DNA of 48,401 bases, from contig JAAWNY010000019.1 of assembly GCA_022799175.1 (NCBI GenBank), forward strand, positions 1 to 48,401. Reading direction: 5' to 3'. Made by a program: the position numbers and the translations under genes. This stretch comes from Lachnospiraceae bacterium. Lineage in GTDB: Bacteria > Bacillota > Clostridia > Lachnospirales > Lachnospiraceae. Shown here in pieces: positions 34,726 to 42,171 of the stretch; the stretch's first letter is position 1; every line of letters begins with the position of its first letter. Below the pieces are notes generated by a model. It made no database searches, was not told where the DNA came from, and saw only the letters and a program-made list of their open reading frames with translations.

Positions 34726-35789
34726 GGCAGGTCGTGCTTCTGGGAAAGCCAGATACGAAACGGACTCATTATCTGGGGCGTGTAGCGCGGGAGGCCGGGC
34801 TGCATGTCCTGTTTTTGGATTGGGATCACTGGCAGGAGAATTTGCCTAAAGGCAGGATTTTCATGAAGATCGATCCGCCGGTGTGGGACAGTTGCTCGCT
34901 GGAGCAACTAGGATCGCTAATCGGAGATTATCAGAAGCAGTTAGAGGCGCTTAGCCGGTTCGGGCGGTTGCAAGATGTGAAATTCTTGAATACTCCGGAG
35001 ACAATTGCGACACTATTGGATAAGCGGGAGAGTAAGCGGCGGTTGGCAGCCGCCGGACTAGCAGTTTCAGAGGAACTAAAGATCGTTCAAGAAGATGTGC
35101 TGGAAGTGGAGCAGCTTCTGGATATCATGCAAAAACAGCGGATCCATCAGGTTTTCATCAAACCGATTTATGGCTCTGGCGCTGCAGGAATTGCAGCATT
35201 TCGGTGGCAACCACGTACGAAACAGATGGTTTTATATACTTGTGCCTGGGAAGTGCCGGACAGAGAAGATAAAAAGTTAAATAAGCTAATCAATACCAAG
35301 AAATTACGGCGGTTTACGGACTCCAAACAGGTGCTTTCCATGGTGGAAAGGCTTTTGAAGCTTGGATGTATTGTAGAACGATGGCACGCGAAGGCAGAAT
35401 ACCAGGGATATTCTTATGATTTACGGGCTGTGGTACAAGATGGAAGGATGGATTTTTGTCTGGCTAGGTTGTCAAAAGGGCCGATTACCAATTTACATTT
35501 AAATAATCATCCTCTAAAACTGGAAAGTTTAGGGCTTCCCCAAAATGTAATCAATGACATCGAGGAGTTGTGCCGGCAGGGGATGGGATGTTTTTCTGGA
35601 CTTCGAAGCGCCGGAATCGATATTTTGTTGGAAAGAGGAAGTTGGAAGCCAAGAATTATCGAGATGAACGCACAGGGAGATTTGTTATATCAAGATATTT
35701 ATGGGGAAAATGTGATTTACCAAAGGCAGGTAGAAATGATGAGGGAAGAAGCGTACCTTGTCCATGGAATACAGGGAAAGGACAGATAG
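34722..35789 (+). CDS. STM4014 family protein (ATP-grasp-like)
   Basis: This 355-residue protein looks like an ATP-grasp ligase: a Rossmann-like N-terminal part (VVLLGKPDTKRTHYLGR), a lid/loop region with FIKPIYGSGAAGI at about 145-157, where KP plus a Gly-rich loop bind ATP, and a C-terminal RIIEMNAQGDLLYQD (about 311-325) with the Glu and Asn that bind magnesium. ATP-grasp enzymes join carboxylates to amines through acyl phosphates. It overlaps the STM4015-like gene by 4 bases and abuts the STM4013-like gene with no spacer, showing tight coupling. The substrate is unknown. Confidence 0.83.
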   Translation: MRQVVLLGKPDTKRTHYLGRVAREAGLHVLFLDWDHWQENLPKGRIFMKIDPPVWDSCSLEQLGSLIGDYQKQLEALSRFGRLQDVKFLNTPETIATLLDKRESKRRLAAAGLAVSEELKIVQEDVLEVEQLLDIMQKQRIHQVFIKPIYGSGAAGIAAFRWQPRTKQMVLYTCAWEVPDREDKKLNKLINTKKLRRFTDSKQVLSMVERLLKLGCIVERWHAKAEYQGYSYDLRAVVQDGRMDFCLARLSKGPITNLHLNNHPLKLESLGLPQNVINDIEELCRQGMGCFSGLRSAGIDILLERGSWKPRIIEMNAQGDLLYQDIYGENVIYQRQVEMMREEAYLVHGIQGKDR

Positions 35790-36668
35790 ATGGGAGATAG
35801 AGATCAGGAACAAGCAGGAGAGATTCCTTTTTGGTTGCTTTTGTCTGAGAAAGGGCATAAGGCTCCTTCCGTAGACATGAGACAGATAGTGGGGACACAG
35901 GATATTTTGTTCCTTTGCTTGGATACGCTGCGTTATGATGCGGCAGTACAGGAGGAAACCGAGGGAAATACTCCTGTGTTGAATCGGTATGGCCCCTGGG
36001 AGAAGCGCCAGGCGCCGGGAAATTTCACATACCCTTCTCATCATGCTATGTTTGCCGGATTTTTGCCTTGTGCATTTGAGGCAAAGAGCCTGGCGGATCG
36101 GGAAATGTTGTTTTTTCCCAGACAAATTGGCATGGGGAGGAAAATTCCGGCGGGGGCATTTGGATTTACGGGCGGTACCATTATGGAAGGATTGGAAAAA
36201 GAGGGTTATGATACTTGGTGTGTAGGGGGCGTGGCTTTTTTTGATAAGCGTAGCGAGTTGGGAAGCGTATTTCCTGGATATTTTCAAAAAAGTTATTGGA
36301 ACCCTTCTTTTGCCTGTCCCGTGAAAGAGAGTACCAAAAATCAGGTGGATTTTATTTTGAAAAAGCTTGGCAAGGCAGATGCAAGGCGTCATATTTTTCT
36401 TTACTTGAATGTGGATGCTATTCACTATCCCAATTATTTTTATCTGGATGGTGTGGAAAATGATAATCTGGCAAGCCATCGGGCAGCGTTGCGATATGTG
36501 GATGGAGAATTAGGCAGATTATTGGAGGGCTGGAAGCAGATGCGAGGTGGTGGTTTTGCGATTTGCTGTTCCGATCATGGCACTTGTTATGGGGAAGATG
36601 GCTGCCAGTTTCATGGGATTCATCATCCGTCGGTAAATACGGTTCCTTATAAACATTTTTTCTTTTAA
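35790..36668 (+). CDS. STM4013/SEN3800 family hydrolase (alkaline phosphatase/sulfatase superfamily)
   Basis: This 292-residue protein has the alkaline phosphatase/sulfatase superfamily layout. LCLDTLRYDAA carries the first metal-binding Asp45; TYPSHHAMFAGFLP (80-93) holds the nucleophile region, with Thr or Ser in place of the sulfatase Cys; NVDAIHYP and CSDHGTCYGEDG (about 260-271) with HGIHH supply further metal ligands. There is no signal peptide, so it acts in the cytoplasm. Its ATG directly follows the STM4014-like stop codon. It may remove a phosphate or sulfate-type group from a pathway intermediate, which is inference. Confidence 0.83.
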   Translation: MGDRDQEQAGEIPFWLLLSEKGHKAPSVDMRQIVGTQDILFLCLDTLRYDAAVQEETEGNTPVLNRYGPWEKRQAPGNFTYPSHHAMFAGFLPCAFEAKSLADREMLFFPRQIGMGRKIPAGAFGFTGGTIMEGLEKEGYDTWCVGGVAFFDKRSELGSVFPGYFQKSYWNPSFACPVKESTKNQVDFILKKLGKADARRHIFLYLNVDAIHYPNYFYLDGVENDNLASHRAALRYVDGELGRLLEGWKQMRGGGFAICCSDHGTCYGEDGCQFHGIHHPSVNTVPYKHFFF

Positions 36669-36697
36669 AATCTGTCATTGTTTCCGGAGGTTTACTT

Positions 36698-38014
36698 ATG
36701 AATCCTTATGTTCAATATATGTACAGTTATCCTCATAAGACCGCGTATCGCTCATTAGATGGAATTTTTTTGCATGAGTATGCTGCACTGCTGACAGGAA
36801 AAGGGCATGGGTTATATCTTCATGTTCCGTTTTGTCAGGGAAAATGTGGATATTGTAATTTGTTTTCCGTCACAGACCAGGATGAAAGGCAGATGGGACA
36901 ATATTTCGATGCCGTGGAGCGTCAGAGCCGGCAATATCAGAAAATGCTGGAACCTTATGGAACGGAATTTTCAGCATTTACTATAGGGGGAGGAACGCCG
37001 TTGTTGCTGCCAGAACGCCAGTTGGAACGAATGTTTGCGATGGTGAAGGATTGTTTTTCGCTAGAGAGGACTGGAGAAATCGGAATTGAGACGGCTCCGA
37101 ATCAGACGAAAAGAGAAAAATTAGAATTACTAAAGCAAGCGGGAGTTACCAGAGTCAGTATGGGGATCCAGAGCTTCTTTGATGAAGAATTGCGAGTATT
37201 GCGGCGGGGCCACCGGGCAGAGCGTGCCAGGAGAGCATTGGAAATTTTGATGAATATGGATTTTTCCTGTGTAAATGTGGATTTTATTTATGGGATTCCG
37301 GGACAGACGATAGAATCTTTGCAGGCGTCCTTGAAGGAAGCGATTGGTTTTGGAGTGGATGAAATTTTTTTATATCCGCTTTATGTAAAGCATGGAGCAG
37401 GGTTGATACAGGAAGGAATCGTGCTGGATCCAGAGTACGCATACCAACAGTATTGGGAGATGTCGGAGTATCTGCAATCAGAGGGGTTTCGGCAGGATTC
37501 GATGCGGCGGTTTGTGCGGAAAAAATTTGGAGAAGAATCTCGAAGAAAGTTTTCCGAGTGTGGTTTCGGAACTTCGTTGGCATTGGGATGCGGCGGAAGA
37601 AGCTATGTAGGGCGGCTTCATTTTTGCACTCCTTATACCGTGACACAGCAGAGTTGTCTAGAGCAGCTAAAGAGATTTGAGGAGACAGAGGATTTTTTGG
37701 TCGTGAAGCATGGGATTTTGTTGTCAGAGGAGGAACAGAAGCGACGGTATGTAATTCGCCATCTGTTGATTCGACCAGGGATTGCAAAAGAGAGGTATAG
37801 GGAGATATTTGGCTCCTCCCTATGGGCGGATTTTCCTATATTGGAGAGGTGGGTCGAGGAAGAATGGTTGCAGATAGAAGAGACAGAAGAATACCAGAGC
37901 TTTTTGTCATTGACAAAGGAGGGGATAGGACTTTCCGATTATCTGGGACCTATGTTGATTTCCCGAGAAGTATCTGGGAAAATGCAGGAATGGGAGACCA
38001 TTTATGAGTCATAA
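36698..38014 (+). CDS. STM4012 family radical SAM protein (HemN-like)
   Basis: This 438-residue enzyme has the radical SAM cluster motif C46-x3-C50-x2-C53 in YLHVPFCQGKCGYCN, followed by IGGGTPLLL (the GGE-type SAM-binding motif), IGIETAPNQ, RVSMGIQSF and VDFIYGIPGQT, which place it in the HemN-like subfamily (coproporphyrinogen dehydrogenase, HemW, ChuW). The gene context is unlike haem synthesis, since no other haem genes are nearby. CCGGAGG lies 8 bases before ATG 36698. Its last 11 bases overlap the start of the STM4011-like gene, so the two radical SAM proteins are probably made in equal amounts. Confidence 0.88.
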   Translation: MNPYVQYMYSYPHKTAYRSLDGIFLHEYAALLTGKGHGLYLHVPFCQGKCGYCNLFSVTDQDERQMGQYFDAVERQSRQYQKMLEPYGTEFSAFTIGGGTPLLLPERQLERMFAMVKDCFSLERTGEIGIETAPNQTKREKLELLKQAGVTRVSMGIQSFFDEELRVLRRGHRAERARRALEILMNMDFSCVNVDFIYGIPGQTIESLQASLKEAIGFGVDEIFLYPLYVKHGAGLIQEGIVLDPEYAYQQYWEMSEYLQSEGFRQDSMRRFVRKKFGEESRRKFSECGFGTSLALGCGGRSYVGRLHFCTPYTVTQQSCLEQLKRFEETEDFLVVKHGILLSEEEQKRRYVIRHLLIRPGIAKERYREIFGSSLWADFPILERWVEEEWLQIEETEEYQSFLSLTKEGIGLSDYLGPMLISREVSGKMQEWETIYES

Positions 38015-39494
38015 GGTAATTTTGTATCGGGGGAGTTTAAAAAGTTGTAATTATGATTGCAGTTATTGCCCGTTTTCTAAGCACCAGAGCGGTCAAAGAG
38101 AGTTGCAACAAGACCGGAAAGCATGGTTTCGATTTGTGGAAAGTATGGTGGGAGCGGTGGCATCTGATGATTATCGGGCTTTTATGTTGACGCCTTATGG
38201 CGAGGCATTGATTTATCCCTGGTACTGGGAAGGGCTGGCCAAACTTAGCAGAACGGAAAAACTGGAAGTTGTGGGAGCGCAAACAAACCTTAGCTTTTCG
38301 TTAAAAGATTCCCTGGATTATTTTGAAAAGAATGGAGGAAAAATCGAGAAACTACGATTGTGGGCCTCCTTTCATCCAGAGATGATATCGCCGGAGAATT
38401 TCGCTGAAAAGTGCATCCAGGTGTGGAGATCCGGTATTACTGTATGTGCAGGAGCGGTGGGAAAACCGGAGAATTTGAAATGGATTCAAAAACTGCGCAG
38501 TTTACTGCCCAAGGGGATTTATCTGTGGATCAACAAAATGGATGGTTTGAGACGGGATTACACGGAAGCGGAGAAGACGGCTTTTCTGGAAATGGATCCT
38601 TATTTTTGGCAAGAATTGATTCCAGTTCCCGCAGAAGAGAAACAATGTCAGGAGAGGCTTTTTGTAGAGAGTGACGGCAGACAGAGGATCTGCAATATCG
38701 GTCGAGTGGTAGAAGGAAATTGGTATGATGACAAGCGGGGGGAAGATGGTATATCTTTGCGATGTAACCGCAAATTTTGCTCGTGCTATCTTGCGTATGG
38801 CGGCAGAACCGATTTTATGAATCAGGTGTTATTTGGCCCATATCCAATTTTTCGGATTCCCCGGCGGCCGAAGGCAGTGTTTTTAGATATTATGGGAACT
38901 CTGATTCTAGAGGAAGATATGGCGGAAGGACGAAAACGACAACAAGAGTCAGGGACTTTTGCCCGCACGAAATTGGCAGTAGAGACATTAGCACAGGAGG
39001 GAGCACATCTCTTTTGGGCGACAACATTGCCAATCAAGGAAGCAGAAAGCCGTTGCCGGGAGATTGGACAATATTTTTGCGGCGGAATATTTGCTGGGGG
39101 AGCACATGTACTGGTGGAGCAGGCAGGGAAAAGACAGGAACATTTTTACCGATTGGAATGTGGTTCTTTATCCCGCTTGGAAGGATTAAAAAAGGAATTC
39201 GGATTTCGCATTTTGGAGTATTGTGATAAGGAGATACGATATAAGCTGACGCTGTTTCGCCAAAAAAATCGGCAGTGGAGCCGGGAAGAGGTCAGACAGA
39301 TGATGAAAGCTTTGGAGCCGCAGTATCGAAGTAAAGTACGCTGGATTCGGGAGGGTCATTGCCTTCAGCTGGTGGCGAAAGAAGCTACCAAAGAAAATGG
39401 AGTTCGGATGATTTGTGATTGGCTGGGAATTGCCTTATCCGAGATTGTGGCAGTGGGAAACTCACCAGAGGATGAGGCAATGATGAGACTGTAA
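38004..39494 (+). CDS. STM4011 family radical SAM protein fused to an atypical HAD domain
   Basis: This 496-residue protein has a radical SAM domain with C15-x3-C19-x2-C22 (SCNYDCSYCPFSK) and a C-terminal auxiliary cysteine cluster (C230, C254, C259, C261; CNRKFCSC), suggesting a second iron-sulfur cluster. From about residue 290 a HAD-like domain follows (AVFLDIMGTLI, D295, then WATTLPIKEA and GNSPEDEAMM). In the HAD motif the second Asp is replaced by Met297, and the protein ends directly after the last motif, so the HAD domain lacks the usual tail. The start overlaps STM4012 by 11 bases with GGGAG upstream. The radical SAM part fits the STM4011 family; the fusion is unusual. Confidence 0.83.
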   Translation: MSHKVILYRGSLKSCNYDCSYCPFSKHQSGQRELQQDRKAWFRFVESMVGAVASDDYRAFMLTPYGEALIYPWYWEGLAKLSRTEKLEVVGAQTNLSFSLKDSLDYFEKNGGKIEKLRLWASFHPEMISPENFAEKCIQVWRSGITVCAGAVGKPENLKWIQKLRSLLPKGIYLWINKMDGLRRDYTEAEKTAFLEMDPYFWQELIPVPAEEKQCQERLFVESDGRQRICNIGRVVEGNWYDDKRGEDGISLRCNRKFCSCYLAYGGRTDFMNQVLFGPYPIFRIPRRPKAVFLDIMGTLILEEDMAEGRKRQQESGTFARTKLAVETLAQEGAHLFWATTLPIKEAESRCREIGQYFCGGIFAGGAHVLVEQAGKRQEHFYRLECGSLSRLEGLKKEFGFRILEYCDKEIRYKLTLFRQKNRQWSREEVRQMMKALEPQYRSKVRWIREGHCLQLVAKEATKENGVRMICDWLGIALSEIVAVGNSPEDEAMMRL

Positions 39495-39512
39495 ATTTGA
39501 AATGAAATGACA

Positions 39513-39541
39513 GCATATTCTCCTTTTATGGTTCATATGAT
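39513..39541 (+). promoter_or_regulatory. Sigma-E-type sporulation promoter before spoIIID
   Basis: GCATATT (39513-39519), 14-base spacer, CATATGAT (39534-39541). The upstream box fits the sigma-E -35 consensus fully and the downstream box matches 6 of 8 positions. spoIIID is a known sigma-E target in Bacillus, which supports the call. Confidence 0.65.
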
Positions 39542-39568
39542 GTAAAAAACATTCTCAAGGGTTCAACC

Positions 39569-39844
39569 ATGAAGGATTATATTGAAGAACGGGCGGTGGC
39601 CATTGCCAATTACATTATAGACCATAATGCGACGGTTCGGCAGACAGCGAAGAAATTTGGGATAAGTAAATCGACGGTACATAAGGATGTAACCGATCGT
39701 CTGGAACACATCAATCCTTCTCTGGCAGCCCAGGCCCGAGTGGTACTGGATGTAAATAAATCAGAGCGCCATATCCGCGGAGGATTGGCTACGCGAGAGA
39801 AGTATCAGCATCGGCTGGCCATATGCAGCAAAGAGGAGGACTGA
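39569..39844 (+). CDS. spoIIID: Sporulation transcriptional regulator SpoIIID
   Basis: This 91-residue DNA-binding protein matches SpoIIID in length and sequence, with ERAVAIANYIIDHNATVRQTA leading into the helix-turn-helix KKFGISKSTVHKDVTDRL, then INPSLAAQARVVLDVNKSE and HIRGGLATREKY. It controls mother-cell genes after engulfment. It has a weak ribosome site (AAGGG) but a good sigma-E-like promoter directly upstream. It stands alone between the STM401x cassette and the restriction-modification pair, and its presence marks the organism as a spore former. Confidence 0.97.
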   Translation: MKDYIEERAVAIANYIIDHNATVRQTAKKFGISKSTVHKDVTDRLEHINPSLAAQARVVLDVNKSERHIRGGLATREKYQHRLAICSKEED

Positions 39845-39881
39845 AGCAAAAATATTTAGATAAGAGGCTCCTTTTCCAGAA

Positions 39882-39955
39882 TGTCAGGGGATGCGAGGCG
39901 GGATTTCGTCTTCATCTCCTGACAATCTTTGGATTCAACATTTTTGATTGAACCC
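39882..39955 (+). promoter_or_regulatory. Two hairpins between spoIIID and the dam-like gene
   Basis: TGTCAGGGGATG (39882-39893) pairs with CATCTCCTGACA (39913-39924) with one mismatch, and GGATTCAA pairs with TTGAACCC (39931-39955), the latter overlapping the -35 region of the methyltransferase promoter. No T-run follows the first hairpin, so it is a weak terminator at best. Either one might be an operator for the restriction-modification genes. Confidence 0.5.
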
Positions 39956-39976
39956 ATTAGCGAGTTATGATAGAAT
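39948..39976 (+). promoter_or_regulatory. Sigma-A promoter of the restriction-modification pair
   Basis: TTGAAC (39948-39953), 17-base spacer, TAGAAT (39971-39976) with an extended TGA before the -10. It is 41 bases from ATG 40017. An alternative is TTGATT (39944) with TATGAT (39966). Confidence 0.55.
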
Positions 39977-40016
39977 GTATGTGCAAGATTTTACCTGGAA
40001 AGCGAGTGTGTAAATT

Positions 40017-40853
40017 ATGCGAAAGAATCGTTTGGTCGCTCCTGTTGTGAAATGGGTTGGCGGTAAACGGCAACTGCTAGAGGACTTGACTCCTCTGTTT
40101 CCCAAACGGGTTTCTTCTTATTGTGAACCTTTTTTAGGTGGAGGCGCTGTTTTATTTGCATTACAGCCCAATATAGCATATGTGAATGACATTAATTCTG
40201 AACTGATTCAGATGTATGAAGCGATTCGGGATCATGTGGAAGATTTGATCATTGCTCTGGGAGAACATCCAAATGAGGAAAAACATTTTTATACTGTTCG
40301 GGATTGGGACAGGGATAAGGATGCCTATCGGCAGCTGAGTCAGGTACAAAGAGCAGCACGTATTATTTATTTGAATAAGACCTGCTATAATGGGCTTTTC
40401 CGGGTGAATAATGCCGGGGAGTTTAATACCCCTTTCGGCCATTATAAAAATCCCAATATTGTGAATGCCCCAACACTGAGAGCCGTCAGCGCCTATTTCC
40501 AGAAAGCACAAATAACTTTTAGTTGCACTGACTATGCAAAAGTTCTGGAGAATGTGAAAAAAGGGACTTTTGTTTATTTGGATCCCCCTTATGATCCGGT
40601 CTCTGAAACAGCCAATTTTACGGGCTATGCAAAGGGGGGATTTGATCGCGTAGAGCAGATTCGCCTGCGGCAATGTTGCGATGATCTCAATCGCCGGGGT
40701 ATCAAATTTATGCTCTCCAATTCGGCAACTGATTTTATCAGAGAGCAATATGCTGCTTATTCTATTACAATTGTAAAAGCAAAACGGGCGATTAATTCAA
40801 ATGCCGCCAAGCGAGGACAAGTGGATGAAGTGGTGGTGAGAAACTATGGGTGA
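40017..40853 (+). CDS. dam: Dam-like DNA adenine N6-methyltransferase (D12 class)
   Basis: This 278-residue enzyme methylates adenine in DNA. It has the N-terminal KWVGGKRQLL (12-21, SAM-binding), CEPFLGGGAVLF, NDINSELI, LNKTCYNGLFRVN and the catalytic DPPY at 189-192, all typical of the D12/Dam family (E. coli Dam, M.DpnII-type), which usually recognise GATC. The exact site cannot be read from sequence. It overlaps the following endonuclease-like gene by 8 bases, so it is probably the protective half of a type II restriction-modification system rather than a housekeeping Dam. Confidence 0.92.
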   Translation: MRKNRLVAPVVKWVGGKRQLLEDLTPLFPKRVSSYCEPFLGGGAVLFALQPNIAYVNDINSELIQMYEAIRDHVEDLIIALGEHPNEEKHFYTVRDWDRDKDAYRQLSQVQRAARIIYLNKTCYNGLFRVNNAGEFNTPFGHYKNPNIVNAPTLRAVSAYFQKAQITFSCTDYAKVLENVKKGTFVYLDPPYDPVSETANFTGYAKGGFDRVEQIRLRQCCDDLNRRGIKFMLSNSATDFIREQYAAYSITIVKAKRAINSNAAKRGQVDEVVVRNYG

Positions 40854-42141
40854 TCCGATGAGAAGCCAAAATGATAAGGCATGGGAAGCATTATTTGAAA
40901 AATATGAGATACTGTCACATATTGAGATGAATGGGAAGTACGAGATTTCGGCATCCCGGATCAAAGAGTACCGCGAACCACGCCTAATGGCAAAATTTGA
41001 TCACAAAATTAATCTACCGAAGATTTTTTCTAAGAATAATCTTGCCATTTTACCGATTTCTCGTGGAGACTATGTCATTTCTCATTTTGCAGCATACCAG
41101 TCATTTCCCGTTTTGGATAAATCGGTTATACAGGTATCTTTACCCAATCATCTTCAGAGCCTTGATGCCAATCATATTCCAAGTGAGGCGATAGCAATCA
41201 ATTGTGCACTGGCATCGGGTATCCTTTCCCATTTTCTGGAAGAGGAGATACTCTGTTCTACCGTATCGGGACGTATGGGCTCGGGGCAGTTTGATTTTTG
41301 CGTCCAGAATTCCGATACCAAGACTCCTATGACCGTTTCCGTGAATAATTCTCAAATCGAGATAGATGCTGCTTTTGAGGGAAAGGATAGTCTTTCTTTG
41401 ATTGAAGCGAAACGAGATATATCGGAGGATTTTCTTATACGACAGTTGTATTACCCATTTCGAGTATGGAACCGTCGTGTGACAAAGAAAGTCCGTCCGA
41501 TATTTCTTGTTTATTCTAATGGCATTTTCAGTTTGTATGAGTATGAATTTCAAAATCCGGATTTTTATAACTCATTAGTTCTGATAAAACAAAAGAATTA
41601 TTCGATTGAAGATACGGCAATCGATTTGTTGGATTTGCAGGATATTGCTTTTGGCACTTCGGTTATTCCCGAGCCGGAGATCTCTTTTCCCCAGGCAAAT
41701 TGTTTTGAACGAGTCATCAATATCTGTGAATTATTGAATACACAAGAGATGAGCCGGGAGCAGGTTACGGAAGAATATGCTTTTGATATTCGTCAGACCA
41801 ACTATTATACGGATGCGGCGAGATACTTGGGGTTGCTAGAAAAGCACTATGAGGATGGCCGGAAACCGATATATTCTTTGAGTAGTCTGGGAAAAAGTAT
41901 TATGAATTTAAAGTATAAACAACGCCAGTTGGCATTTTGTGAAGCTATTCTACGGCATCGTGTTTTCAAAGAGGTATTTAACCTTTCGATGGAAGCGGGA
42001 AATATACCAGATACGTCAACCATTGTGGGAATTATGCAAAAATCCAATCTTTACAAGGTAGAAAGCATGAAAACCTACATACGGCGATCTTCTACTATCA
42101 GCGGTTGGATTCATTGGATACTTGGTTTAATCAGTGAATAA
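40846..42141 (+). CDS. Probable type II restriction endonuclease partner of the Dam-like methyltransferase
   Basis: This 431-residue protein contains a PD-(D/E)xK-type nuclease core: Asp174 in EIDAAFEG, then Glu187-x-Lys189 in LIEAKRD, followed by RQLYYPFRVW. A C-terminal part (QTNYYTDAARYLGLL, then IYSLSSLGKSI) looks like a winged-helix domain. The architecture fits a family annotated as type II restriction enzymes found next to Dam-type methyltransferases. The start ATG 40846 lies inside the methyltransferase gene; ATG 40858 is an alternative. Overlap keeps the endonuclease behind its methyltransferase in expression. The gene has a higher A+T content than its neighbours, in line with transfer. 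Confidence 0.78.
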   Translation: MGDPMRSQNDKAWEALFEKYEILSHIEMNGKYEISASRIKEYREPRLMAKFDHKINLPKIFSKNNLAILPISRGDYVISHFAAYQSFPVLDKSVIQVSLPNHLQSLDANHIPSEAIAINCALASGILSHFLEEEILCSTVSGRMGSGQFDFCVQNSDTKTPMTVSVNNSQIEIDAAFEGKDSLSLIEAKRDISEDFLIRQLYYPFRVWNRRVTKKVRPIFLVYSNGIFSLYEYEFQNPDFYNSLVLIKQKNYSIEDTAIDLLDLQDIAFGTSVIPEPEISFPQANCFERVINICELLNTQEMSREQVTEEYAFDIRQTNYYTDAARYLGLLEKHYEDGRKPIYSLSSLGKSIMNLKYKQRQLAFCEAILRHRVFKEVFNLSMEAGNIPDTSTIVGIMQKSNLYKVESMKTYIRRSSTISGWIHWILGLISE

Positions 42142-42171
42142 GGAATCCGCAATCGCAATTTTGCCAGGCAA

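Noticed and set aside
36698-38014. Radical SAM gene as haem biosynthesis HemN/HemW
   Set aside because: Motifs fit the broader HemN-like group, but the tight coupling to STM401x genes and lack of haem genes favour STM4012.
39494-39568. Frameshifted remainder of the HAD domain after the STM4011-like gene
   Set aside because: Other frames after 39494 do not read into the usual HAD tail; stops occur quickly.
39850-39863. TTTAGATAAGA resembling the repeat family ends
   Set aside because: Only 11 bases match and no arm or second end follows, so chance is likely.
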